Shown piece after piece: positions 25,739-33,808 of a DNA stretch of 38,524 bases. The DNA comes from Lachnospiraceae bacterium (GTDB taxonomy: Bacteria; Bacillota; Clostridia; Lachnospirales; Lachnospiraceae): NCBI GenBank assembly GCA_024694625.1, contig JAILJP010000040.1:1-38524 (forward strand), read 5' to 3'. How positions within the stretch are numbered: position 1 is the stretch's first letter; every line of letters begins with the position of its first letter. The notes under the pieces were generated by a model. That model was not told where the DNA came from, did no database searches, and was given only the letters and a program-made list of their open reading frames with translations. Made by a program: the position numbers and the translations under genes.

Positions 25739-26947
25739 ATGAAAAAGAAGAAGAAAGTAATTTCGCTTGTTTTGGCGACGATTTTGTCGCTTGGCTTAAG
25801 CTTTGTGAATGCACCTAAGGTAGAAGCACATGAGACGACAAGCTTTGTGTTTGAAAGTGATGCGATAACAAAGGTTCCCGCAGGAACTTATTATATTGAT
25901 TCTCTTAGTGTTTCAAATTTAACGAACGCCACGGTGGACCTTACAGGATGTACCTTTATCGGCGGAGGCTATAGCGGAGCTCTTCGTGCACTGGGATGTA
26001 AAAATGTAACTGTCATCGGAGGAACCTTTAGACCGGAAAAGTCTATGGATGGTATCGGGTTACGGGTACAAAACAAATCTTCACTTGTTCTTAAAAACGT
26101 GAAGTTTTTGAATTATGAGCAGGCTGCACGAATTGATAGTGGTAATGTGGAGTATCAGAACTGCACAATTAAGAATGTCAATTTGATTGGTATCACGATT
26201 AATAATAAGGGCACCAAGGTAACTTATAATGGCGGCTCTATTGAAAAATGCGGACAAAGAAGTGATGCTTCGCAAGGTGGTAAACCGGATGCTCACGCAG
26301 CAGGTGTTGGTGTTTATAACGGAGGCACGTTTATAGCAAAGAATACGACTATAAAGAATAACCATGGCTGTGGAATCGCGGTTTTAAATAACGGTTCCGG
26401 AAAGAGCTATGTAAAAGTTTACGGTTCTACCATTAGTGGAAACGGTGATCATGGGATAGGAGCAGGTCCTAGTGCAGATGTGACCATTGATCGATTAAAG
26501 GTAAAGGGAAAATATAAAAACACTGTTGTAAAGAATAATAAATATGATGGTGTTATGCTTCTTCCTAAATGTACTTCCGGTAAGATTGCCTATTTAACCG
26601 CAACCGGTAACGGACGCGATGGATTGGCAGTTTCCGAAGGCTCCACAGCGAAAAAAATTGAGAACTGTACCTTAAATAAAAACAGTCGTTCCGGACTTAT
26701 GGTATATAACGGAACTGCAAAGAATGTTAACAAATGCACTTGCAACCAAAACGGTTCCTACGGAGTGTCCGCCAGTGAAAACGGTGTGATTAATTCCATG
26801 ACCAAGTGTACCGTGAAAAAGAACAAGGCTTACGGTGTGGTCTCCATGAACCGTTCAAAAATTAAGAAGGTGTCCAAGTGCACCATTAAAAATAACAAAG
26901 AAGGACAGACCTATTGTATGGAGGACTCTGTCTTGAAGCTGAAATAG
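25739..26947 (+). CDS. Secreted right-handed parallel beta-helix protein
   Basis: 402-residue exported protein. A Lys-rich signal peptide (residues 1-30, ending near VEAHE) is followed by a beta-helix with many imperfect coils of 20-24 residues: repeated Asn/Cys/Thr/Gly patterns such as NVTVIGGTF, NVEYQNCTIKNV, YGSTISGNGDHGIGAG, KKIENCTLNKNSRSGLMV, and KKVSKCTIKNNKEG near the end. Such folds occur in pectate lyases, alginate epimerases/lyases and adhesins, but I see no confident catalytic triad. GGAGGAG at 25728-25734 precedes the ATG, and the gene is 15 bp after the GT2 gene, so it is co-transcribed. A role in binding or modifying the exported polymer is an inference from position only. Confidence 0.88.
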   Translation: MKKKKKVISLVLATILSLGLSFVNAPKVEAHETTSFVFESDAITKVPAGTYYIDSLSVSNLTNATVDLTGCTFIGGGYSGALRALGCKNVTVIGGTFRPEKSMDGIGLRVQNKSSLVLKNVKFLNYEQAARIDSGNVEYQNCTIKNVNLIGITINNKGTKVTYNGGSIEKCGQRSDASQGGKPDAHAAGVGVYNGGTFIAKNTTIKNNHGCGIAVLNNGSGKSYVKVYGSTISGNGDHGIGAGPSADVTIDRLKVKGKYKNTVVKNNKYDGVMLLPKCTSGKIAYLTATGNGRDGLAVSEGSTAKKIENCTLNKNSRSGLMVYNGTAKNVNKCTCNQNGSYGVSASENGVINSMTKCTVKKNKAYGVVSMNRSKIKKVSKCTIKNNKEGQTYCMEDSVLKLK

Positions 26948-26985
26948 AATCCTTATTTCAAAAGAATCCGGACGAAATCGCCTGG

Positions 26986-27014
26986 TAGAAAAAATAAGAA
27001 TAGTATGTTAGAAT
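26986..27014 (+). promoter_or_regulatory. Candidate extended -10 promoter before the exporter genes
   Basis: TG-T-TAGAAT (27006-27014) forms an extended -10 about 30 bp before ATG 27045. The -35 (TAGAAA, 26986-26991) is poor. No terminator lies between 26947 and here, so it would be internal. Confidence 0.35.
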
Positions 27015-27044
27015 AAGTCGATTTTTAGTAAAGAAGGATTTATT

Positions 27045-27839
27045 ATGTTAAAACGATTTACAGAAGATTTTAAAACACATTATAAGTATGCTTTTTATTC
27101 GGCAAGAGCACAGCTGAAAGCCGAAGTTGCCGGTTCTTATTTGAACTGGGTTTGGTGGGTGCTACAACCGTTTTGTATGATGATTGTTTACGCCATCGTG
27201 TTTGGTGTAATGTTCAGTGCGAGAGAGCAGTATTTTACTGCGTTTATTTTTATCGGTATCTCCGTTTGGGATTTCTTTAACCGTTGCGTGAAGCAAAGTG
27301 TAAAAATGGTAAAAAGCAATAAGTCCATTGTTACCAAGGTGTACATTCCAAAGTTTGTTTTGGTACTTGCAAAGATGTTGGTAAACGGATTCAAGATGTT
27401 GATTTGCTTTGCAATCGTAGTAATGCTGATGATTGTGTATCGCGTGCCGGTTACCTTAAATGTTTTATATGTAATTCCTTTGCTCATTGACCTTTGGCTC
27501 TTTACCTTTGGTTGTATGTGCATCCTCACCCATTTTGGTGTGTTCGTAGAGGATTTGACCAATGTAATCGATATTGTACTTCGATTTGTATTTTATTTGT
27601 CAGGTGTAATGTATAGCATCAGTCACAGAATCGGAGACAGTTATCCTTTGTATGCGACTATTTTAGAAAAGTGCAATCCGGTAGCCTTTGTAATGGCATC
27701 TTTGCGAGAGTGTGTACTTTATGGAGATACTCCCGGAAGAAAACTGATTCTCCTTTGGGGATTGATTTCTGTGGTAATCAGCGCGATTGGCGTTACCATC
27801 ATTTATAAAAACGAAAACAGTTATGCAAAGTTGATTTAG
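27045..27839 (+). CDS. Polysaccharide/teichoic acid ABC export permease (TagG/Wzm-type)
   Basis: 264-residue ABC-2-type membrane subunit with about six hydrophobic segments that exports a lipid-linked polymer across the cytoplasmic membrane. Typical features: LKAEVAGSYLNWVWWVLQPFCMMIVYAIVFG at residues 23-53, FIGISVWDFFNRCVKQ, an ILTHFGVFVEDLTNVIDIVLRFVFYLSGVMYS block, and a NPVAFVMASLRECVLYG C-terminal helix. AAGAAGGATT precedes the ATG. It pairs with the ATPase gene that starts 13 bp downstream. It is placed among glycosyltransferase genes, so the cargo is the polymer made by this locus. Confidence 0.94.
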   Translation: MLKRFTEDFKTHYKYAFYSARAQLKAEVAGSYLNWVWWVLQPFCMMIVYAIVFGVMFSAREQYFTAFIFIGISVWDFFNRCVKQSVKMVKSNKSIVTKVYIPKFVLVLAKMLVNGFKMLICFAIVVMLMIVYRVPVTLNVLYVIPLLIDLWLFTFGCMCILTHFGVFVEDLTNVIDIVLRFVFYLSGVMYSISHRIGDSYPLYATILEKCNPVAFVMASLRECVLYGDTPGRKLILLWGLISVVISAIGVTIIYKNENSYAKLI

Positions 27840-27852
27840 TATAGGAAGTATC

Positions 27853-28587
27853 ATGAGCGAAAAAAAGTATTCAATTGAAGTAGATAATTTGGTAATCCGT
27901 TATAGAAACATGAAAAAGTTTTCCATTAAGCGACAGCTCTTTCAGGGCGGATATAAAAAAGAAGATTATTTTGAAGCAGTTCGGGGAGTTTCCTTTAAAG
28001 TAGAAGAAGGAAGAATCCTTGGAATCATTGGTAAAAACGGTAGCGGTAAATCCACCATGCTTCGTGCAATGGCAGGAGTATTCAGCGCCGATGAAGGAAC
28101 CATTAATTTGCATGACCATAGCGTGTCCTTAATGGCCATTGGTGTAGGATTCCAAAAAGAGTTAACCGGTAGAGAAAACATTATGCTTTCCGGAATGCTT
28201 TTGGGATTCTCAGAAGAGGAAGTTCACGAAAAGGAAGCAGAGATTATTGAATTTGCGGAGTTGGGCGATTTCATCGATCGTCCCGTTCGTACCTACTCTA
28301 GTGGTATGCATTCCAAGTTGGCATTTGCCATTACTGCCATTATGGAGACAGATATTATGTTGGTAGATGAAGTCCTTTCCGTGGGGGATCAGCACTTCAA
28401 AAAGAAGAGCTACAAAAAGATGAAGGACTTGATTAACGATAAGCATAGAACCGTGGTGATTGTATCTCACAACATCAGCACCTTGAAAGAGTTGTGCGAT
28501 CAGGTTATGTGGATGCATGACGGCGAGATCAAAATGCTTGGGGATACTGATGATGTATTGGATAAATACGAGGAATTTATGGCGTAG
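27853..28587 (+). CDS. Polysaccharide/teichoic acid ABC export ATPase (TagH/Wzt-type, short)
   Basis: 244-residue ATPase with Walker A GKNGSGKST (about 61), the MAIGVGFQKELTGRENI block typical of TagH/Wzt, signature YSSGMHSKLAFAI (about 147), Walker B IMLVDEVLSVGD and H-loop VSHN. It lacks the C-terminal carbohydrate-binding extension seen in Wzt proteins that recognise a capped glycan end, so it matches a TagH-like exporter without chain-end selection. It follows the permease by 13 bp. AGGAAGTATC precedes the ATG. It powers export of the finished lipid-linked polymer. Confidence 0.95.
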   Translation: MSEKKYSIEVDNLVIRYRNMKKFSIKRQLFQGGYKKEDYFEAVRGVSFKVEEGRILGIIGKNGSGKSTMLRAMAGVFSADEGTINLHDHSVSLMAIGVGFQKELTGRENIMLSGMLLGFSEEEVHEKEAEIIEFAELGDFIDRPVRTYSSGMHSKLAFAITAIMETDIMLVDEVLSVGDQHFKKKSYKKMKDLINDKHRTVVIVSHNISTLKELCDQVMWMHDGEIKMLGDTDDVLDKYEEFMA

Positions 28588-28599
28588 GAAAAGGGGAAT

Positions 28600-31500
28600 A
28601 TGAATACACTGATTAATTACCTGAAAGGGAAATATGAAAAAACATCCTTAGAGGAATTTATCAAGAAAATCAAAAAGACGAAGCCGAAGGGAATCGTTGA
28701 TGTTGACTTTTGGGTGAAGGAGAACGCTTTTGAGCTTTCTCTTTCCGGTCTTTCTTTAAAAAAGAAGGAGCTCTACCTGGTATTGGTAGACAATGCAAAC
28801 TGGAAACATAAGATTTGCATTAAAGGAAACAACAACGGGGATACGGCTTCTTTTTTTGTTGGGGATGTAAAAGAACTATTTGAAGACCAAGAAAAAAGTT
28901 GGCTTTGCCATTTGGTGTTTGAAACTGCCTTTGGTGTAGCTTTTTTCCGCATACGAAAAAAGGGAGAGGCATTGCTTCCGGAAAACACTCCCTATGGTCA
29001 GCTGTTTTTGGATTCTGCCCAGCGTTTCATAGGAGATGTGCGCCCGTCTTTTGAAGAGGCTTCTACCAAAAAAGATGGTTTGGTTCTGGAGTTTTACGTA
29101 AATGAAAAGAAAAACACATTGAGTTTGGGTTGGGAATCCTCTCAACGAATGGATGTGATTCGCAATTATAAAATTTGGCACCCCTCCAAGGCGCCAAAGA
29201 AAAAGTATAAATTTGATTTTTCTGTTGTTATGGCAATCTATAACTGCGAAGAATACTTGGAAGAAACCATTGAAAGTATTCTATCTCAGGATATCGGATT
29301 CGAAGAACATGTTCAGTTGATTTTGGTGGATGACGGTTCCAAAGACAGTTCCGGAAAAATCATTGACGCTTATGCAGAAAAATATCCAAACAACATTGAA
29401 GTGATTCACAAAGAAAATGGTGGTGTGGCTTCAGCCAGAAATGCCGGAAAGAAATTAGCGACGGGAACTTATGTTAATTTCTGCGATTCCGACGACAAGC
29501 TTTCGAAAAATGCCATGTCCGAAGCATTGCGTTTCTTTGAAAAAAATGGAGATGCTACTGATGTGGTAACCATGCCCATTTGGTTTTTTGATGCAAAGGA
29601 AGAGCCTCATTGGCAAAATTATAAATTTGAAAAAGGCGATCGTGTCATTGACTTATGGGACGAATGGAATGCCAGTTGTTTCTTTGTAAATGCTTCTTTT
29701 TTTAAGAACGATTTAGCTCAAAAGTTTGATTACAATTGCAGTCTGGTTTGCGGTGAGGATACCAGATTTTGTGCAGAAATCATTATGGAAAAAATGACGT
29801 TGGGTGTTATGACAAAGCCTTGCTTCCACTACAGAAAACGTTCGGTGGGAGGTAGTCTCATCGATTCTGCACGTAAGAAAAAAGGTTTTTATTTTGAATA
29901 TTTTGATGACTTGGTAGAGTATCTGTTTGCCTACAGTAAAAAGAAATTTGGCTTCGTTCCTCAGTTTATTCAAAATGAAATCATGATGGATTTGCAATGG
30001 AAGGTAAATACGGTAGAGGATGCATCCAAGGTGCTTTCTCCTACGGAGGTTTCCAAATACAAAGAGAATATGAAGCGTGCCTTATCTCAGATTGATACCG
30101 AGATTATTTTGTCACAGAAAAAAATATTCCGTGAACATATCTATCAGATTTTGATATTGCGTAATCCTGACGAGGTTTATCACATCCCTTCGGAAAAGAA
30201 TCTTCGGGTGGTATCCGGAGGAAGACATATTTTGTCCTATGACAAGATGAAGACGTTAATCGAAATGGTAAACGTGAAGGACGATTGTCTTTTGGTGGAA
30301 GGATTTACGGATATCGTTGGTGCTTATAAAGACCATGAAATTAAAGTATTCCTCGCTTATGGAGCACAGTTTTTTGAGTGTGAAACCTTCCTTCGTAGTG
30401 AAAAGACCGTGAAAAACTGTTTTGGCGAATTGAAAAATTCTATTGGATTTCAGGCAAGGGTTCCCATTACAAAAGAGATGCTGGGACGAAAGCTACACTT
30501 ATATTTGCTCCTTGATGGTCAGCTGATTGAAAAGCATAAGTATATGTATGGCAAATTTTCTCCTATTAACAATTTCCTTCCGGAGCAATACTTCTGCAAG
30601 GATGGCTACTTGTTAAAGGGAAATGATTCCAACTTCGTAGTGGAAGTGCAGACGCAACCAATTTCTTACTATGAAGAAAAATATGAAGATGCCCTTCAAT
30701 CTTATGCAGATTCTTGTAAGAACAACGAAGAGATTTCAGAAGAAGAACGTGAGTTGTTTTTAGATGTTGATACGTTGATTCGTCGTCGTAAGTTTTGTTT
30801 TTCTGCCCAAAAAGAACGCCCCATTTGGTTGGTGATGGACAGAGAGGATATGGCAGATGACAATGGTGTAGCATTGTTTTCTTATATCATGGCGCAAAAA
30901 GATGTGCCTGCGGATGTATTTTTTGTTCTGGGCAAACAGGCAAAAAACTATGATGCAGTAAAAGAGATTGGCCCGGTTGTGGAATTCGGAAGTGAAGAGC
31001 ATATTCAAAAACAGTTGATTGCTGATTTGGTGATTTCTTCTCAGATTAATGACAATGTTTTTTCTGCTTTCGCTAAAAACGAAGAGACTTCAGATTTTGA
31101 CCGCATGTTTTATGTGGACTTATTGCAGGATCAAAAAGTGGTGTTCTTGCAGCATGGAGTGATCCTTCACGATTTGTCCTCATGGTTGAATCGATACAAG
31201 AAAAACATTACCGGAATGGTAACCTCCGCAAAGGCGGAAAGAGATTCCATTCTTTTGGATAAACCCTATTATTATGATGAAAAATCCATGTGGCTTACCG
31301 GACTTCCCAGATGGGATAAGCTGTATGAGGATACGAAAAAGCAGATTACCTTCTGCCCTACTTGGCGTGCCTTTATGGATGATTGGGGAGAGGAAGCTTT
31401 TGTAAAGAGTGATTATTACAAAAAGTTGAAAGCCGTTTTTGGAGACGAATTATTAAAAGATGAGTTGCAAAAGGCCGGCTATCATATGAGCTTGAAGATT

Positions 31501-31908
31501 CATCCGCAAATGCGACGGTTCGCTCATCTCTTTGATAACCTTGGTGTTGAGATTTTAGGAGATGATGCGCCTTATAAAAAAATCAACGCGGAAAGTGCTC
31601 TTATGGTAACAGACTATTCTTCCGCTATTTTTGATTTTGCTTATTTGCAGAAGCCTGTGATTTATTATCAGTTTGATCGAGAGGACTTCTTTACAAATCA
31701 TAAGTGGCAGTTGGGATATTTCGATTATGAGCGGGATGGATTTGGACCGGTGTGTGAAACAAAGGAGCAGTTTGTTGATCTTCTGATTCAGGCAATCCAT
31801 CGCGATTGTAAAAACGAAGAGGTTTACCGTAAGCGATGCGAGGATTTCTTTGCTTTTAAAGATAAAGAAAACTGCCGTCGAGTATATGAAAAAATATTAG
31901 AACTTTAA
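28600..31908 (+). CDS. GT2 glycosyltransferase fused to CDP-glycerol glycerophosphotransferase (TagF-like)
   Basis: 1102-residue multidomain polymer synthase. Order: an uncharacterised beta-rich N-domain (about 1-200); a GT2 domain (about 205-430) with FSVVMAIYNCEEYLEETIES, ILVDDGSKDSSG, GGVASARNAG and FCDSDD; a connecting region and second beta-rich module (about 430-730); and a C-terminal glycerophosphotransferase (about 740-1102) with FLQHGVI (about 850), GLPRWDKL, FCPTWR, KIHPQMRR and TDYSSAIFDFAYLQKP (about 1004). The C-domain should move a polyol phosphate from a CDP-linked donor onto the chain while the GT2 domain adds a sugar. AAAAGGGGAAT precedes the ATG and the gene follows the ATPase by 12 bp. 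Exact donors are not predictable. Confidence 0.92.
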   Translation: MNTLINYLKGKYEKTSLEEFIKKIKKTKPKGIVDVDFWVKENAFELSLSGLSLKKKELYLVLVDNANWKHKICIKGNNNGDTASFFVGDVKELFEDQEKSWLCHLVFETAFGVAFFRIRKKGEALLPENTPYGQLFLDSAQRFIGDVRPSFEEASTKKDGLVLEFYVNEKKNTLSLGWESSQRMDVIRNYKIWHPSKAPKKKYKFDFSVVMAIYNCEEYLEETIESILSQDIGFEEHVQLILVDDGSKDSSGKIIDAYAEKYPNNIEVIHKENGGVASARNAGKKLATGTYVNFCDSDDKLSKNAMSEALRFFEKNGDATDVVTMPIWFFDAKEEPHWQNYKFEKGDRVIDLWDEWNASCFFVNASFFKNDLAQKFDYNCSLVCGEDTRFCAEIIMEKMTLGVMTKPCFHYRKRSVGGSLIDSARKKKGFYFEYFDDLVEYLFAYSKKKFGFVPQFIQNEIMMDLQWKVNTVEDASKVLSPTEVSKYKENMKRALSQIDTEIILSQKKIFREHIYQILILRNPDEVYHIPSEKNLRVVSGGRHILSYDKMKTLIEMVNVKDDCLLVEGFTDIVGAYKDHEIKVFLAYGAQFFECETFLRSEKTVKNCFGELKNSIGFQARVPITKEMLGRKLHLYLLLDGQLIEKHKYMYGKFSPINNFLPEQYFCKDGYLLKGNDSNFVVEVQTQPISYYEEKYEDALQSYADSCKNNEEISEEERELFLDVDTLIRRRKFCFSAQKERPIWLVMDREDMADDNGVALFSYIMAQKDVPADVFFVLGKQAKNYDAVKEIGPVVEFGSEEHIQKQLIADLVISSQINDNVFSAFAKNEETSDFDRMFYVDLLQDQKVVFLQHGVILHDLSSWLNRYKKNITGMVTSAKAERDSILLDKPYYYDEKSMWLTGLPRWDKLYEDTKKQITFCPTWRAFMDDWGEEAFVKSDYYKKLKAVFGDELLKDELQKAGYHMSLKIHPQMRRFAHLFDNLGVEILGDDAPYKKINAESALMVTDYSSAIFDFAYLQKPVIYYQFDREDFFTNHKWQLGYFDYERDGFGPVCETKEQFVDLLIQAIHRDCKNEEVYRKRCEDFFAFKDKENCRRVYEKILEL

Positions 31909-31954
31909 GAGGAGTAATCTAATATTAATTATTATTAAGATAGGATTTTGGTAT

Positions 31955-33805
31955 ATGTCGATTATTTTAGGCAGTTTGATTTTGCTTAGTATATCTTATT
32001 GTTTTCATATTTGGTTTCGACTAAAAATTGGAGAGGCACTTATTCCTGCAGTAGGAACTATAGTTGTTGTTTTGCTGCTGTTTGGATTAAGTCCTCTCTC
32101 TTTTCAGTGGGGATTGATTTCCTTGGCTTTGTTTGCCGTTGTGGGAATGGTGGTCTTTATAATTTCCATGATAAATCACAAAGAAAGAAAACCGGTAAGC
32201 CAATGGGAAATTGTTCCTATTATATTTTTGGTTTTGAACTGTTTCGCATCTGTTTTATATTTGGGCGATCATCTTCATTATAATGATGAGTTCCACCAGT
32301 GGGGAGCGGCTGTAAAGTATATGCTGGAAAACGATAGAATGCCTCTCTATGATGATTTTCTTGGAGACCAGTATTATTTTGGAACTAGTCTTTTTCATTT
32401 GTTTTATCAAATGATTGGTGGATATAACGAAGGAAATATGTATGCGTCTTCTTTTTTGTTGCAATGGATAGGTATTCTTTTGCCAATTTCTGCTTACAAA
32501 ATGAAGGATTGGAAGATTTGTGCTATATACACGTTACTTGCTTGGTTTGGCGGATATAGTATTTATGTTTACTTTGGAAAAGGAATATATACGGATGCGG
32601 CGGTCTTTTGTCTGGCAGGAGGCCTGACGGGATGGAGTTTACTCTTAGAAAATAAGAAACGATTGTTGCCGGTATTAATTCCCGGGCTAGGATTGCTGTT
32701 CTATTTTAAACCTTATATTGGCCTTGCGTTTTGCATTTATGTATTGTTTTTCTTTTTTGGTATGTCTCTGATGGCGGATCAAAAAAAGTCAGTGTTAATC
32801 AAAAAAAGCCTATTTTGGGGAGTTTTATTGATGGCATTGGCTTTGCTGGTTCTGCATTTGGACGGACGATTATTGTCAAGTGGTGTTTGGGATAATCAAG
32901 CGATTAATGATGCTATTTATCGATTACGTGTGTCATGGTCAGTGATGGCAGAGAGTTTATTTGGAAGAGACCTGAGTAGATATTCTCAATTAAATACTTA
33001 TGCCATATCTCTTTGGACGCTGGAAGTAGCTATGGTTGGAATAGCAGGTTACTTATCGGATGAAAAGGAAAAAAGCCACAGATTAATAGTGCTTATGGTT
33101 TCTAGTATAGCTTCCTTCATTGTGTTTGTGCTTTATGCGGAAAGTTTCATTATCAGCTATGAGGAAAGTTTGACCGGACGTTCTGTGGGTCGTTATTATT
33201 CTATTGTGACCGGTTATTTATTTCTGGTGATGCTAAGTTATTTGCTTCATGTTATAAAAAAAGACTCAAAACGAATAATGCCGGTTCGCTTTGGTATCGT
33301 TTTGATGCTTTCAATTTTCATTTTGGGAATAGATGAACAATATGTTATTGCTGCAACATCTTGGAATAATAGTGAAGCTGAATCAGAAGAGTCATATCTT
33401 TTGGCACAGACTGTGATAGACAAGTTGGAAGAACACTACATCCAAGAAGATACAAAGATTCTTTTTTTTGATCAATGCTGCGCGAATTATATAGTGGAAG
33501 AGTCACTCCCTTATTATTTGGGAGATGTTATCAGCAGTTACCTGACAGAGGTTTATGGGTATGGCTTAGATGGAGCGCATACGAGATTCGCTTGGGATAA
33601 ATCCAAAGGTATTTATTCCTTTGACGAGCTGTTGGAAGAGAAAGGCTATGATTATGTTTTGATTTGGACGACCAATGATTATTTAAATCAATGGCTTCCG
33701 AAGGTAATGGATGTTGAAGGTACTCTTATTGATGGCGGGCTGTATCGCGTGATTTATCGTGATGGTGAAGCGCAAAAGCTTACGTATGAGGGAGATCTGT
33801 ATTAG
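31955..33805 (+). CDS. Multi-pass membrane protein, GT-C-like, first of a paralogous pair
   Basis: 616-residue integral membrane protein with roughly 11-12 hydrophobic segments followed by a soluble C-terminal part (about 475-616). The early loop YNDEFHQWGAAVKYML with following MP (near residues 109-130) carries an acidic pair similar to the DE/DD motif of GT-C glycosyltransferases. The same spacing recurs in the next gene (VDDINIWAKSVEDVV...LP). I cannot name a family. Codons are rich in ATA (about 17 by eye), almost absent in glmS and neighbours, which suggests separate origin. The start at ATG 31955 has a weak TAGGAT in front; the strongest ribosome site GAGGAG (31909-31914) sits too far upstream and the frame is open from there (see findings). 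Confidence 0.75.
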   Translation: MSIILGSLILLSISYCFHIWFRLKIGEALIPAVGTIVVVLLLFGLSPLSFQWGLISLALFAVVGMVVFIISMINHKERKPVSQWEIVPIIFLVLNCFASVLYLGDHLHYNDEFHQWGAAVKYMLENDRMPLYDDFLGDQYYFGTSLFHLFYQMIGGYNEGNMYASSFLLQWIGILLPISAYKMKDWKICAIYTLLAWFGGYSIYVYFGKGIYTDAAVFCLAGGLTGWSLLLENKKRLLPVLIPGLGLLFYFKPYIGLAFCIYVLFFFFGMSLMADQKKSVLIKKSLFWGVLLMALALLVLHLDGRLLSSGVWDNQAINDAIYRLRVSWSVMAESLFGRDLSRYSQLNTYAISLWTLEVAMVGIAGYLSDEKEKSHRLIVLMVSSIASFIVFVLYAESFIISYEESLTGRSVGRYYSIVTGYLFLVMLSYLLHVIKKDSKRIMPVRFGIVLMLSIFILGIDEQYVIAATSWNNSEAESEESYLLAQTVIDKLEEHYIQEDTKILFFDQCCANYIVEESLPYYLGDVISSYLTEVYGYGLDGAHTRFAWDKSKGIYSFDELLEEKGYDYVLIWTTNDYLNQWLPKVMDVEGTLIDGGLYRVIYRDGEAQKLTYEGDLY

Positions 33806-33808
33806 AAA

